Counted from the stretch's first letter, positions 1 through 12,290 are shown. The stretch is 64,000 bases of DNA from Neodiprion pinetum (GCF_021155775.2 NC_060237.1:15088970-15152969), one strand, 5' to 3'. The notes: generated from the letters alone by a model not told the origin. Program-made: numbers and translations.

Positions 1-741
1 CGCTGAAGATTATCGCAAGATCATTGTTAATGCGAAACACGAGCTGATTCTTACAAGATCAAAAAGTAATTCAAATGCCATAATTCAAAATCAAGACGAA
101 GACTTTAGAATCGTGATCGATCAGGTGGAATGGTTAGTACCCTATGTGAAGCTCTTGGATCAACGAGAAATCGCACTGTTGAATTTCATTGAAAAAGATA
201 CTCCATGAGCTTCCACAGTTGAGAGTTGTACGAATATCCTTTGCTACCGGCAACCACGAAACACGTTGGGACTGTGAAAACGTCCACCTATTTGGAAAAA
301 CCGCGATTTGTCATGCTCGGTTTTCAAACGAATCGAAAAAACAAAGTCGGCAAAAATGCCAGTCATCTTGATCACTGTAACATTACTGACGTCAAGCTCT
401 TCTTGAATTCCGAGTATTATCCGTACGGTAACCTGAACTTGGACATGAGTCACAATCGCTTTGCATTACTGTGCGAGATGTACGCAAACCTCTAAGCCAC
501 CTATTACGGCAAAGAACCGGAGCCTCTGTTGACGAAGAGCGAATTTCTACAGTACGAATCTTTGATTTTCATCGACTGTTCGAAACAAAACCAGGCTCTG
601 AAATCTGGACCGGTAGATATTTGTATCGTATTTGAGGCTAAAAATAACTTTCCTAACGGTACATCTGCCTACTGCTTGGTTTTACATGATCGTATAATTG
701 AATATAACGCGCTGAGTGGTGGAGTGAGGAAATTGGTATAA
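1..741 (+). pseudogene. Double-jelly-roll capsid-like gene, decayed (relic 1)
   Basis: This is a diverged relative of the capsid-like gene of copies A, B and C (compare 39797-40606, minus). It matches along its whole length, including the blocks YEYPLLPATTKHVGTVKTS and GPVDICIVFEA. The 5' end lies outside the window. The frame used at positions 2-210 ends in a stop and homology resumes in another frame, so there is a frameshift near 200. Stops near 210-230 and at 493-495 interrupt the second frame. The family is inferred to be a DJR major-capsid-like protein of Polinton/Maverick-type elements. The stop positions differ from those in A-C, so this copy decayed independently. Confidence 0.7.
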
Positions 742-772
742 AAACCTTGAACGTTGTGACAATCGATTCAGT
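737..772 (+). promoter_or_regulatory. TATA box plus initiator for the downstream small gene
   Basis: TATAAAAA begins at 737 and its TAA (739-741) is also the stop codon of the capsid-like gene. TCAGT, the arthropod initiator consensus, lies at 768-772 with its A 33 bp from the first T of the TATA box. The next gene starts at 783. The same overlap and spacing recur in copies A, B and C, which supports a real promoter. Confidence 0.6.
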
Positions 773-782
773 ATCTTTCACG

Positions 783-1250
783 ATGGAGTTCATAGTCGAC
801 GTACAAAGATTCAGAAGACCGGGTCCCGGTTTTACAGCAAAAGAGTTGGCAGTTGTGTCACTCGACGAAGATACGAACCCGTCAATTCTTGTCTTCGAAC
901 CTCCGTAAGATTAGAATTATTTACTCGCTCCAATCAAAAGCGAAAATTTGTGGCTGTCACGGAATTATCATGGACTATCCTGGGAAAGTGGTGATTTACC
1001 TTTTGAGAAGCTCGGCTTCACCATCGAATATATGTCGCTGTGTAATGCTTCAACAGCTGACGTGAAAGATTTGGAGAAGAAAAGTTGGCTGCAGAAAATT
1101 CTGGGTGAAAAAGTTGAAGTCGTCGATTTGATGGATTTGGGTTGTCCGTTGTTGCAAAAATTGAATAAAATGTCAGACACGAATTTAAACTGTACGCATC
1201 ATGCTATATTGCGTCCAAACTGTGCAGCTCAAAACGTATTGTTACTGTGA
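783..1250 (+). pseudogene. Small conserved gene of the virus-like element, decayed (relic 1)
   Basis: The gene starts with ATG at 783, eleven bases after the initiator, and is related to the gene at 39300-39759 (minus) of copy A. Shared features are an opening MEFIVDVQ-type stretch, an FEPP/FKPP motif and a C-terminal part ending in a Cys-Ala-Ala/Gln-Asn-Val block. A stop at about 908 and a frame change near 940 break it. Function is unknown. Because it always follows the capsid-like gene it could be a minor virion protein, but that is inference from position only. AATAAA near 1417 may be its polyadenylation signal. Confidence 0.55.
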
Positions 1251-1487
1251 AATTTTTTACTCAAACACAAAAGACAATCGGTATCTACTCGAACAGTTAT
1301 TCATTCTCATTGCGTAAAGCATGGGTACGATACCGTTGAATACGAAACATGTAATTACACTCATATATCAGCATTATGAATTTCATGTAAAACTGTAATC
1401 TTGAGTTGTTTTTTTTAATAAAATATTTTGCATCGTCAATATCAACCGTTAATTCAGAACCTTTGTCCTGTTAGTCCAGAGTTTATT

Positions 1488-2020
1488 TCAGAACCTTCCA
1501 AAATTCAACGTCGCACCGCAATCCGTTGTCCGCAGGCCGCTCACCGTCAAGTCGAAACTCGTCGGACGATTCCGAGCATTGTTTTCGTCGGACGATTCCC
1601 AGAATCTTTCAGGGTCAAAGAAGCTCTTTCTAACGGTCCCGGACCGCTCGCCGTCAAGTCGAAACTTGTTGAACGCATTGTTTGTCAGCCTACATTCGTT
1701 CAGGATCGAAGCAGCCGCATACAAATTTCAGAACCTTCCAGAATTTGACGTCGCACCGAAATCCTATGACCGCATGCCGCTCACCGTCGAGTCGAAACAC
1801 GTCAGACGATTCCGAGTATTGTTTTCGTTGGACGATTCCGAGAATTGTTTATTTGAATTTCATTTAAAGCCAGAGAGGGTCTTTCAGAATTCAACGTCGC
1901 ACCGAAATCCTTTGACCGCATGCCGCTTACCGTCGAGTCGAAACACGTCGGACGAATTGTTTGTCAGTCTAAATTCGTTTAAGGCCGTGAGAATCTTCTC
2001 GAACCTTCTGGAAGCTCTCA
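1488..2020. repeat. Three degenerate tandem units
   Basis: Units start near 1488, 1728 and 1881. They share 'cagaaccttcca', 'cgtcgcaccgaaatcc', 'gaccgcatgccgctcaccg' and 'tcgaaacacgtcggacgatt' in the same order. Units 1 and 2 differ by internal insertions. Short open frames here are by-products of the repeats. Confidence 0.65.
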
Positions 2021-2205
2021 AAACCTGACACATGCCAGGATTTTCGGTCGAACGTTCGAGGATCCACGGGGTCTGCTCGAACGCCTGAGGATTCATGGAG
2101 TGCGCTCGGTAATGTAGTTATCGATCCCGCTCGATGAGCATGATTTTCTTCACCGACAAAGAGTACAATTTATCCCGCAAGGGGTAACACTACGGCAATT
2201 TCAAG

Positions 2206-2310
2206 CATTTTTTACCGACGATCATGGACATTTGGAGTATTTTTACTGACAATTATGGTCATTCGGAGGATTTTCTACCGACGATCATGGTCATTTGGGA
2301 GATTTTTCTG
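2206..2310. repeat. Minisatellite, about 34 bp x 3
   Basis: Three consecutive diverged copies of a unit containing 'taccgacgatcatggtcatt' followed by a T-rich stretch. It abuts the broken 3' end of the BEL/Pao element. Positions 2021-2205 hold nothing recognisable. Confidence 0.6.
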
Positions 2311-2337
2311 ACTGATGAACGGTCGGCAGAGTACGTT

Positions 2338-3768
2338 TCATCTTACGAGAATGGGGGTAACTTTCAAGGGTTTGCGTCTGGGATGCACGTATAGGCGGAT
2401 TGGTCGGGAAATCGCATCGGCAGGATTCTCTTTGATGCTCACATGTTTCCAAGATGATGGGTCTGTCAATTCTTGGATTTGACCTACACGATTTAACACA
2501 AAGGTGTTCCAACGTTTAGCATCTGCCTTCATCCATCACAATGTGATCATGGAATCGGACGAATGATAAATTCCGTCAAATTTAATGCCGATCGATTGCC
2601 TCATCCTGTGAGTCATTAGCGCGAGAAGACGTGCCGCGCAGAGTTCCAGTCTTGGCGGAGTGATTGTTTCAACTGGAACGACTTGAGATCTAGCACAAAG
2701 CAGACGTATTTCTCGCTGACCGTCTTTACTCGTTGTTTTGATATATACCACGGCCCCCTACGCTTCCATACTCGCGTCGCAAAATCCGTGCATCTCAGTA
2801 AGACATAATTCCGCGTGTTCGATAACCTTTCTCAGAATTCTCAGCGTGTTTATAAGTCCTAATTGAACTTCATAGGCACGCCATTGAGTCTCAACATCCA
2901 AAGGTACCGTCTCATCCCAATCTATCTTCAGCAGCCAAAGTCTCTGCATAAGGATTTTTTCCGTTACGATGACTGGCCCGAGTAACCCCACAGGATCAAA
3001 GATCGGAGCAATGTTTGAGAGGATGGTTCTTTTTGTCACGGTTTTTTCGGGCATCGCTCGTTTTACCTCATACTGCGAGGTATCAACGGCCGAATGCCAC
3101 TGTAGTCCGAATACAAATGAATGCTCTTCATTGTCAAGCGTCAAAATGGGATCGGGTGACACTGAATCCGGAAGATTTTCGAGTAATTTCTCAGTGTTCG
3201 ATGCATATTTTCTCAGTCGAAATCCGCCTTTAGCTAACGTGGCTATTACTTCATCTTTGATCATGATTGCTCGATCCAAGTCGTTGGCCCCTGTCAATAA
3301 ATCGTCAACATAGAAGTCCGACAGCACGGTTGCTGCTCCCACTGGAAAGCTTGTTTGCTCGAGACGAGCTACTTCCTGGAAGGTTCGTATGGCCAAGAAT
3401 CACGCTGAAGCGGTACCGTATGTGATTATCTTGAGCTTAAATGTTGTCTTGACCTCTTCATCAGGATCTGTTCTCCATAAAATTTGCTGATACTGCGTCT
3501 GAGAATTGTCGACGCGAACTTCCCGGTGCATCTTCTCTACATCTGATGTAAGCACGTACTGCCAACCACGGAATCGACGGATAATGTCCAGAAGATCTTG
3601 CTGTAGAATTGGGCCAACCATGAGCGCATCATTAAGTGAAATCCCTGTCGAAGTTTTGCACGATGCATCAAAGACTACGTGAAGCTTTGTGGTCACACTC
3701 GTTTCCTTCACGACTGGATGATGAGGTATGTGATATCCTGCTGGCGAAAAATCATGATGCTCGATCAA
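2338..3768 (-). pseudogene. BEL/Pao reverse transcriptase and RNase H region
   Basis: 3768-3400 carries the N-terminal RT fingers and palm (HHPVVKETSVTTKLHVVFDA, SLNDALMVGPILQQDL). 3396-2758 carries the palm motif FYVDDLLTGANDLDRA and continues through the BEL-specific region to HGFCDAS, the start of RNase H. 2751-2338 continues RNase H (PPRLELCAARLLA, ENPADAISRP). A frame break separates the first two parts near 3398 and a stop follows 2758. Integrase should follow but is absent. Confidence 0.85.
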
Positions 3769-3908
3769 TTATGACCCAGTCGTTGGTATTCTACAAGAAA
3801 CTCAACATATTGGTCTCGCAACTCTGAGTTTTTCTTCAACTTATGCTCTAGAGCGTAGAATCGGTGCAATGCTGTATTTTTGGACTCACTAAGTTGTTCG
3901 ATCAAATC

Positions 3909-4550
3909 CTACTTGAAAGGAAGTTGTACGACGAATCGACCGTCGTTGTCTCTTCGATAAATTCGAGCGAAATGAAGATCGCATTGCCTCTCATTGTACG
4001 TGAGAATGAAGATTTCCGGACCTTGCTCGACATCCCAAAACCTCGTGAGACGGGTATCGAGTTGTTGATTTGTGATGAGGTTACAAAATGTTAGAGCTTG
4101 AGTCTGAGTTGTCGTATCAGCTGATTCGCCCAATACCCAGACAAGGAGTGTCTTTTGGAGAACGGGATGTTCGGCAGTGGCCTTGATTTGTCCATCGCAT
4201 AAACTTTACCAAAAAACAGTTGCCCCGATGAGCACGTCGATGTTACCTGATACATGAAAGTTTGGGTCGCCAAGTCTCAAATTCTGCGGAATGTTTATCT
4301 GTGATTTTTGAAACGACATCGATGGAAGCTTGTCAGTTATTCGCTTCAAAACGAGACGATCTACATTTCTTCGACAAGAGTAGTGTCTTGAAACTAATGA
4401 GACCTTTACGGTGTCTCGAGTGAGACTCATCAGCTGATTTACTCCTACAATCGGAGCATTTGTTGCGTGGAGTGGACGTCGCAACTTCCTTGCCAAAGCT
4501 TCTGTTATCAAATTGGACTGAGAGCCAGGATCAAGGAAAGCCCGGCATCA
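3909..4550 (-). pseudogene. BEL/Pao aspartic protease region
   Basis: The catalytic stretch reads LDPGSQSNLITEA near 4505-4545, with DPG where DSG or DTG is commoner. The later block ends IDVLIGATVFW near 4206-4225, the typical closing strand of BEL proteases (DUF1758). The 3909-4133 frame looks like the linker leading to the reverse transcriptase. Several frame changes interrupt it. Confidence 0.7.
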
Positions 4551-5596
4551 GAATAATTTTCATCAACGTACAATACCTGAATGATCGTTGTCGACAACCA
4601 AATTTGGGAACCATCATAATCGTGCAATGTATGAGTGACCGCGGGAACGTGCGATACCGGTTCCACATACTTGTCGCTTTTTTGGAAATCGCCTTGAGCG
4701 TTCGATGGCGAAGTGAAATGCAACAGCGTATTGTGCCGTTTGCCGCAATTTTTGCAGCCACGAGCTCTGCAATCCTTTGTTTGATGCGAGGTAGATCGCA
4801 TGCAATTGAGGCATAATTTGCAATCCCTAATTGCCTTTTCTCTATCGGGAGGAGTCATCTTGAGTAAAGTTTCGCACATGTACACGAAGTGATCACCCTT
4901 GCATATGGGACATTTGTTGTTTTGCGTTGCGACATTCGACGAAGTTGGTTTTGACAGGCGTTGCTTATTTCCGACCGGAGGATTAGACACAGCAGTTTTT
5001 TTGGAGGTTAATTCCAGCGTGTGACACCTTTGTTCCAAAAAGTATGTCAATTTCTTAAGATTCGGAATCTCCGATCCCGTTGGGCTGTTTTCCTACTCTC
5101 GATTCGTGGTTACGTCAAGTTTGCTTGTGAGCAGATGGACGAGTAGATCGTCCCACTGATCTGTGGAACGACCGAGCGACCTCAAAGCGCGTTTGTGTTT
5201 CAAAACCCCGTCGAGAAGCAATCGCAAAGACGAGAAACTTTCTTTCGATAACGCGGGCAAATCAAAAATAGCCTTTATATGCTTTTGGACGATTATTCGT
5301 TTGTTGTCGTACCATTGCCGAAGCATCTGCCAAGCCTCTGCATAATTATCCGCTGAAAACTCGAGTGACTGTATGACCTCAGCGGCCTCACGTTGGAGCG
5401 AAAATCTCAAGTGATGAAACTTTTGAATATTCGAAATAAATTCCACGTGATGTATGAGATAATTGAAAGTATCGTGAAATGGACATCATTGTTCTTACCC
5501 TCCCGCAAACGTCGGCAATTCAATTTTTGGGAGACGCAAATTGTTGTTTGTGTTATTTGCTTCAGGCTCACCGTTATTTTCGTGATCATTTTCCAT
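4546..5596 (-). pseudogene. BEL/Pao gag region
   Basis: A start codon lies at 5594-5596. The early frame includes LPKIELPTFAGG and stops shortly after; homology resumes in another frame at 5446-5093, a helix-rich DUF1759-type gag segment (AEAWQMLRQWYDN, RSLGRSTDQWDDLLVHLL). Zinc-binding motifs lie at 4730-4920: CPICKGDHFVYMC, CKLCLNC and CKNCGKRHNTLLH. These knuckles sit just before the protease, as expected. Frame shifts near 5480 and 5070 make it nonfunctional. Confidence 0.8.
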
Positions 5597-5711
5597 TGTT
5601 GATACCAGTTCAGTCAGTACCAGACTCAAAACTAAATGAAAACTTTTCACTAGAATGTGATAACTCGTTGAAAGTCAGTTGAATCAAACACAAGTTAACA
5701 CGTCGCTCCAT

Positions 5712-5840
5712 TTAAACTTGAACAAGGGTATCTTGTCCAGACCCAGAAAACTTCTTGCAATTCGTAGAAACGTGTCCAACTTCTCCACATTTAAAACATG
5801 TGTTATGCCCCGACGTACCGCCTTGGCGTACCTTTTTCAA
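5712..5840 (-). pseudogene. Retroelement gag fragment with one CCHC zinc knuckle
   Basis: A minus-strand frame ending with TAA at 5712-5714 contains CFKCGEVGHVSTNC, an exact CX2CX4HX4C knuckle, preceded by a basic stretch. It differs from the neighbouring BEL knuckles, so it is probably a scrap of another retroelement. No other part was found. Confidence rests on one motif. Confidence 0.5.
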
Positions 5841-6394
5841 AATTCCATTTCATTTCCTTTTTTTAATTTCTTCAATTATTTCATCACAATCTCATATTCT
5901 AATAAGGTCACGTACAGTCCTCGGCATGCGCTGACATTGTATCTTATTTGCCGACACCAGGAACTGCGGTATAGCATTACTGAGCTAGTAACAGCCGCGC
6001 TCAGCCCGGAAATATCTCTCTTTTTAGGTCAAAATTATCATCAATAATTGGGATAAACCACTACCTTTGGAACCACCAGATTAAAATCAATTATCTGTTG
6101 AGATGTGTGGATGAATGCGTAAGAATTATCTCAAGATACCATTTGTCAACATCTTATGCGTGTAAGTGACGAGATCGAGAATCGTTGGAACACCGTCTAA
6201 AAGCGTTAACTATTAATTCCCTCAGGCCCAAGCAATAAATGTCTTTCGTCTGTCAAGTCGCGAAGTGCGTGGACGTCGACCCGTATTAGCCCTTCTTGAG
6301 TAATAGTAGCGTTCGGAAAATCTTAGTTGTGAAGTCGTTAGGATACACCGGTTCTAACTCACGCAGTGAGCGAGAACCCGCATTGCATCCGACT
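5841..6394. other. Unassigned AT-rich stretch
   Basis: No coding potential, repeat or RNA gene was recognised. Confidence 0.4.
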
Positions 6395-6625
6395 AGGAAC
6401 ATAGATGGCGCTACCTGTATTTTTACCCAATTTTACAGACAGACAGTTTGATAGTTAAATTTTTTGCGAGTCAGATGGGCAGCCATTTTGATTTTTCCCC
6501 CGTCTAACGCTGCCCACTACCTGCTTTTTCGTTGACCGATTTTCCTATCACATGACCCACGTTAATTGGGGTGTACAGGTTTTTGATTTTTGCTAAGTCA
6601 GATGAGCAGCAATGTTGATCAATAT
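6395..6625 (+). repeat. Partial copy of the 130-bp repeat family
   Basis: It carries the signature elements of the array at 21860-22640 in the same order: 'gtcagatgggcagccattt', 'cgctgcccactacctgctt', 'cgttgaccgatttt', 'cacatgacccacgtt' and 'ggtttttgatttttgct'. The upstream 'cacgcagtgag' is shared too, so both loci descend from one longer element. Confidence 0.65.
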
Positions 6626-6804
6626 CGCAACCGCACCTCACTCACAATCCTTGAATCGGTAAACACGCCGGCTTGCAGCCCGCTGCATGCACATTTTTCA
6701 CACGAAAACTGTAAATCACCTCAGAATTACAATACAATATTCAATTATACAAAATATCAATCCACATTCTCTTGCTTTATGCATACGGGTGTGACACATT
6801 ATCA

Positions 6805-6935
6805 ATAAGAATAATAATAACAATGACCGTAATGATAAGAATAACAAGAACAATAACAATGACAATGACAATAACAATATCAATAACAATAATGACAATA
6901 ATAACAACGATAACAATAATAACAGCAGTAATTAA
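6805..6935. repeat. Low-complexity AATAAC/AATGAC tract
   Basis: A long purine-rich run of interspersed AAT, AAC and GAC triplets. Open frames on both strands (Ile/Thr or Leu/Ser runs) are artefacts of this composition. Confidence 0.85.
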
Positions 6936-7687
6936 ATATCATGTACCAAAATAATCTAGGATTCTGGCGCAAACGTTTTAGTAAATCGAAATGCCATTGA
7001 AAATTTCTCAGAAGGATCCCCAAACAAGAGGATCAAGACACAACATCAAAAACAAATTTTACCAACGTTATGTAACCAAGATAAACGACGCTATATTTAA
7101 AATAATTTACAGCTACACTTGAAAATAATCTATAACTAACGTACAAACTATTTGAGGGGAAATGAGTTTTGATACATAGACACAATCAAATATAATATAA
7201 AGCGGGTTGATATATAACCCTTTGTTTTCATTTTAATACATATGAAAAAAAGTCATTGGAGTATGTTTGATAATTCGGGCTGTAAGCCGCCCAGAGACCC
7301 TACGGCGCTAGCCGCGCAGGGTAAGCCCAATCCACAAAGGAGCAGTGTTGCCCCCACCGCCCCTCCATCAGCCACCTGATCCCGAAAAAATCAATATTGT
7401 CGTCACCTCCGGAGTGACAATCATCAGCCTCATGAAGAAAGGTACTCGTTTGGGCTTGAATTTCCGCCCTATCTTGGTGGTCTTATTGTATGTCCATTAT
7501 GCTGAGCAGCCCCAGAGTCCTCAGCAGGTACTGTAAATAAGGATGAAAAACCAAATTTGAATTAAAATGGTAGAAAAACACTTCAAATGAAAAGAGAGAA
7601 AACTATGTGCCGCAGAACACTGTCACAAACAATAAACTATAAATCAAAATGAATAATTCTCAAGACTTGCAAACTTTTTCTTTGCAT
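6936..7687. other. Unassigned intergenic stretch
   Basis: Mostly AT-rich, with a GC-rich island around 7265-7400. Nothing codes convincingly. Confidence 0.4.
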
Positions 7688-8774
7688 TGTAACGTGGCAT
7701 TTCGGACAGACATGCCCGTTACAAGATACTCCCTGAACCTTGGGCGGAATCCAGGAATGAGGGTTTCGGAGATCCAGTCGCGAGATAATAATAGAGCGCG
7801 CCAGAACTGGAATCACGCATCCGGGCTTCGACAGGGACGAAATAGCGAATTACGAACAAGATATTGCAGGCTTTTGTTTTTTTTTTTTTTTTTTTCGAGT
7901 ACACCTGCCACAAGCCAGCGACCAACTCCGACGTCGAAGATATTTCGAGGCAAGGCGAAACCGCGGAGATCTCGCGGGAAGGATACCGATGCTGCGGAGG
8001 GGGAGACAACGCAGATCCCTGCAGCGCGGGAATCCAAGGCGGACGCGATTCCTGCTGGCGGCCGGCGCGCCGCAGCCTCCCCGCTCACCCCGCCTACATC
8101 CAACCGAGGCAACCGCGAGAGACCAGCTAGCGACGAGGGAGCACCACCCCGCCCAACCCCAGGGCTCCGTAGAGCTGCGCGGAAGACGACATCGCGATCT
8201 AGCCTTAAGTTCTGCGTCGCGTCGCGACGACAGGTGCGCGTCAAGTTGTGCAATCCCCGAAATCGATGACAGATCGATTGTTGCGCATTCTTAGGGTGAT
8301 AACGTCACGAAGGATTAGCGTGACGAGATCGGCGTTGCGGCCGATCGGCCATCTGAGATCACTCTAGTTCTGGCGATTGAGAAAGGTTGTTGCATAGTTT
8401 CGAAGTCAAGTTGAAAGTTCGTTTTGCGCCTGTGAAGGAACTTGTGGTTGCGAGGGGTGATGGCCGGCAGAAATCACGAGGGAGTCGGGGAATTCGTTCA
8501 CTGGATGTGGAGCGGTAAGCGTTGCTGATATTCTCGCGATCGAATTTCGAGAGCAATCGAGCGAGGGCTTTTCCGAGAAAGGATAGCCGTTTGTAATTTG
8601 CGTGTCGAAAAATCCTTGAGATTCGTTTGCCGATTATTTCGTTTGGTGACCGTAGCCTGAGTTGCGCGTAATAAAGTAGAGCCAATTACGAGTGATCGAG
8701 AAGGTCGAGTCGAGCCACGTGTTTGAGCCGCGGCACTATTGTCTTGAATTGCAGTGTAACCAAATTCCGTTACA
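7688..8774. repeat. Possible long terminal repeat
   Basis: The block opens TGTAACG at 7688 and closes CGTTACA at 8768-8774, a perfect 7-bp terminal inverted pair of TG...CA type. It contains a 27-T run at about 7867 and a GC-rich centre. No target-site duplication or second copy was found, so the call is tentative. The 206-residue frame inside has a poly-Phe run and compositional bias and is not taken as a gene. Confidence 0.25.
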
Positions 8775-9778
8775 CGGGGTCACGTCAAATCAGTACGATA
8801 AAGTATCATTTCTCGTATAGGTCGCGAGCCGTCGAAAGGGGAGCGTTCGAATTCGCGAACCACGTCCCGACGTCACCGAGGAAGTTGAGTTCGGATGCGT
8901 GATAATAAGATTCTTTTTTTTTGTAGAGGACGGTCGCGGGTAGCGCGACGAGTCCCCCTTTTCGTTTGGGGTGTTGCATTATTGGTTAGTAATAAGGTGG
9001 CGATTAACGCCCGTAGGCATAAGTAATTTTGCAGATTTATTACCGATCGCGGTTAGCGTGTCAGTCGGGATTTCGGTTCCGTTTTTGTCGAGGAGTTTAT
9101 TGTTAAGTTGGCGATTAGCGCCATTCCGTAGAGGACGATCGCGGGCAGCGCGTCGGGTCCAATTTCGTTTTTGGTTTTTGTGAGTTAGCGTTTATTTTTC
9201 CGGCAGCGACCAGCGCACGTAGGCCGTAGAGGTCTTTTAGATCTATTAATTTTTTTTTGTGTTCTTTTTTTTGTTAAACCTGAGTATTTGTATTTAGAAT
9301 CGCAAAAAGCTACTTTTGAAGTATCATTTCTTTTGTTTTGTATTATCGCTGGCTGGAAATATATTATTTCAATTTCATTATTGCTTTGTAACATAACGTG
9401 TTGGCGTACGTGTGTCGTATCTCTCTCTACCCAAAAATGACCCCTCCCCTCTCCGCGGTACTGAGCTATCGGGTATATGGTCGCGGTATATCGCATTACC
9501 GATTTCGAGGCGTGCTGATCACGCCAGGCGCCCAACTAATTTCGCGATATTGTTTTTGGTCCAGGATACTCCGCGGGCGCCGATTTAGTGTGCACGCGGT
9601 AAGTTCTCGGTCATTTTCTTCGAGTGACCGAGGAGCGGGAAAAATCGACGTCAGAGCACATATAAACATAAATAATCAAACGACTCAAAAACTCTTAAGC
9701 ATGCTACGATAAAAAACATCTGTAATGAGCAAGATAATGATACTCGGTACTCATAGAAATCTTCGCTGACTTATCACT
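8775..9778. other. Unassigned retroelement-like leader with internal repeats
   Basis: The phrase 'gtagaggacgrtcgcgggyag' occurs near 8925 and 9130, each close to a 'ggcgattarcgcc' phrase, giving two diverged units of about 200 bp. 'aggcgcccaact' near 9528 resembles a retroelement primer-binding site. No gene is supported. Confidence 0.3.
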
Positions 9779-9960
9779 GCAGCCCTCAACCAAGACAACG
9801 TCAACGCTGAGAGGATACATCACAATCATCGACATATTATCCAAGTATGCGGGCGCGGTGGCGATAAAGTCCAAGAGTGGGAGAGACGTGACTGCACAGG
9901 TATCAATTTTCCTGCGACTCTGCGTGATGCGAAAAAGTTTGAAAATGGATACAAGTTTTC
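9779..9960 (+). pseudogene. Polymerase-B N-region scrap (relic 2)
   Basis: The DNA is a diverged match to copy A 41737-41870: 'gcagccctcaaccaagacaac', then 'gtatcaattttcctgc' and 'gatgcgaaaaagttt'. No frame stays open. It marks the upstream part of relic 2. Confidence 0.55.
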
Positions 9961-10984
9961 AGACGATGCGGGTTTAAATGGGTTGCTTAACACCCTCAAG
10001 ACTCAAACCCTTCACATCAGCATCAACAAATGATGTTTGAGGTAACGGAAATTAACCAATTACTACGACAATCTTTCTCTTCTCTGCCGCTCAAACAATA
10101 ACCCCACCCGCGATGTGACTGAAAATGAAGTGCAGGTATGAAATCAGAAAAAGACTGAAACACACAGAGCTCCAGAAACTCGTATAATCTATCAATTTTG
10201 CATATGAACAGCCTTATCGGGACGTAAAAGCAGAATTCATAAAATGTATCTCACAAATAAGTAATGATGTTATATCTCGTCAACCCAACTCGTGAAACTA
10301 ACCCATAGAATAACTGTTAGAACAATTCGTAAAATTCAGGAGCTATTAGCGGATAATTTTGAATATACCCCCATCAATATTTTAAACCTTATGTGATTCA
10401 TACCATAATCATTGAATAACACTTAACATATGTATATTTTCACTTTATCTGGAGCAATTGCGGGATATTAGATTCGATGAAATACTGTACCAAGCACTAT
10501 TAGTGTTAAACATTGTGGATGAAATATATTCAACTCAATTTGATTCCCTGATCTTACCAAGATCTGAGTTCCCGGTAACGTCAAAAGACTTCCGTTTTCT
10601 CTATAGACGGGGAAGCTCTTGGTAACATTCGTTTATTTTCCTTGTTCTGACGTCGAATGGTTCTCATTTTGTTACACGTACTACTTCTCATGCATTATGG
10701 GTAATGTAACCTGGCTTGTTCATGATTGAAAATGTAAATTCAGTAGATTCTAGCGGAGCTGTTGAGAGTGCGGTATGCAGCACATCATTTTCTAATCCGC
10801 ATTGTTGTAGTACGATGATATTGTGTAAAGTGTATAATAAATATATATAAATATATAAAGTGTATAATAAAAATAATTTTGATTTCTGACATGTCTTTCA
10901 AGACAGATTAATTAAGAATTACCGTATGTGAAAATATCCATGGTTCAGACTGTTATAAAACATTAACACGATCCTCAATTCCAA
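9961..10984. other. Unassigned AT-rich stretch within relic 2
   Basis: It lies between two fragments of the same polymerase gene, replacing about 0.8 kb of expected sequence, so it is probably an old insertion or highly decayed DNA. A short tandem of 'aatatataaa' and 'gtgtataataa' occurs near 10830-10875. Confidence 0.35.
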
Positions 10985-12290
10985 TATTTTTTCACAATTC
11001 GTCCGCCCTATTGGATACAAAATTTTTGATAAAATCCCTAGCATCAACTTTTCCCCATGAAATTACACTGCTACCCATGAATAAGGAAAAATATATCTCA
11101 CTCACGAAACGCGGTGATGGTACAATAATGCGTTTCAGATTCATCGATTCGTTTTGATTTTTATGGCTAGCAGCATCGATCAATTGTCCACATATTTAAA
11201 TGATGCAGATAAACACACAACGCGTAAATTCCACAATAACCCGATTCAGTTCAGTATGATGACTCGCAAAGGCGTTTTTCCCCATGGAAACGTCGATTGT
11301 TGGGAGAAGCTCGATGAAACTCAGCTACCTGCAAAGAAGCATTTCTACTCACACCTCTGTAATGCAAATATTTCAAACGACGATTACGAGCATGCTGAAA
11401 ATGTTTGGGGAGAATTCCATTTAGAGCCAATGGAGGACTATAGAGATTGATAAAATGAAGAAACGGTGATCTGAGCAGATGCCTCAAAACATATGATTTA
11501 GATCCGTTGCACTATTGCACAGCACTGGGACTTGCTTCTCACGCGATGCTCAAGCATACCAGAGTAAATTGACAACTTTTAGACGACCCTGAAATTGTGT
11601 TATTTATTGAAAGAGCCATTCGAGGCACGATGTTCTACTCGACACGCTCGGGCCAATAACAGGTTCATGGGTAAAGATTCTAATCCTAGTAATGTGGAAT
11701 CGTATCTCATGTATTTCAACGTAAAAAATCTATACGGTTCGTTCGAGTAGAGGCATAATCCTATCGATATATCAACTCACTCGGACGATCCACCGATCGG
11801 TTACATCCTGAGCCAACGGATATCCGAATATCCTATAGAGCTTCACAAGGATCATAAAGATTTAACATCTTCACTCTCGAGCATTTAACACCTCGGGTTC
11901 TGATGAAGGATGGAAACAATGGAAAAATTATGACCGAATTCATCGGGGATACAAGTAAAACTGGGCACATTCATCATCACAGTGAGCAAACGTGTCAAGG
12001 ATGCCGAAAGTGCAACGTTGAACACCATCACGTTTAACGACTATAAGCACCGCCTGGTGAGGCTTACAAAGAGTTGGCCCATACTACAATGCACAGTAGA
12101 TAGCAAAGAATAAGCAAACAAATGACCAAGTTAGCTTCATTGTACTGAAAAAGTGATGCTGAGTTGGCAAGATGGTAATATGCAACTGGTACCTGGACAA
12201 ACAGACGGCACACCTTGAGAGGTTTACCGCCACCACCACAATAAGCAAATAATAAGATAGAACTGAGGGCAAAAAACTGCTATAAGGACA
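10985..12290 (+). pseudogene. Family-B DNA polymerase, decayed (relic 2)
   Basis: It aligns with copy A from about 42660 to 44660. The clearest block is 11154-11450 (MASSIDQLSTYL-like, then RKGVFPHGNVDCWEKLDE). Beyond 11450 homology continues in pieces with deletions: the motif A region is recognisable near 11700, while motif B and motif C regions are largely deleted before 11900. Frames shift repeatedly. Divergence from A is clear at nucleotide level, so this is an older insertion of the same family. Confidence 0.75.

Larger units (their letters stand above)
2291..5596 (-). mobile_element. BEL/Pao LTR retrotransposon, defective
   Basis: On the minus strand the order is gag (with zinc knuckles), aspartic protease, reverse transcriptase and RNase H, characteristic of BEL/Pao. 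Coding similarity stops near 2338, where integrase would be expected. No integrase and no LTR pair were found. Many frame breaks separate the domains, so this is an old, 3'-truncated copy. Confidence 0.85.

Noticed and set aside
7649..8294. Open frames of 206, 146 and 101 residues
   Set aside because: They overlap on both strands of a GC-rich block, include homopolymer-coded Phe or Lys runs and show no recognisable domain.
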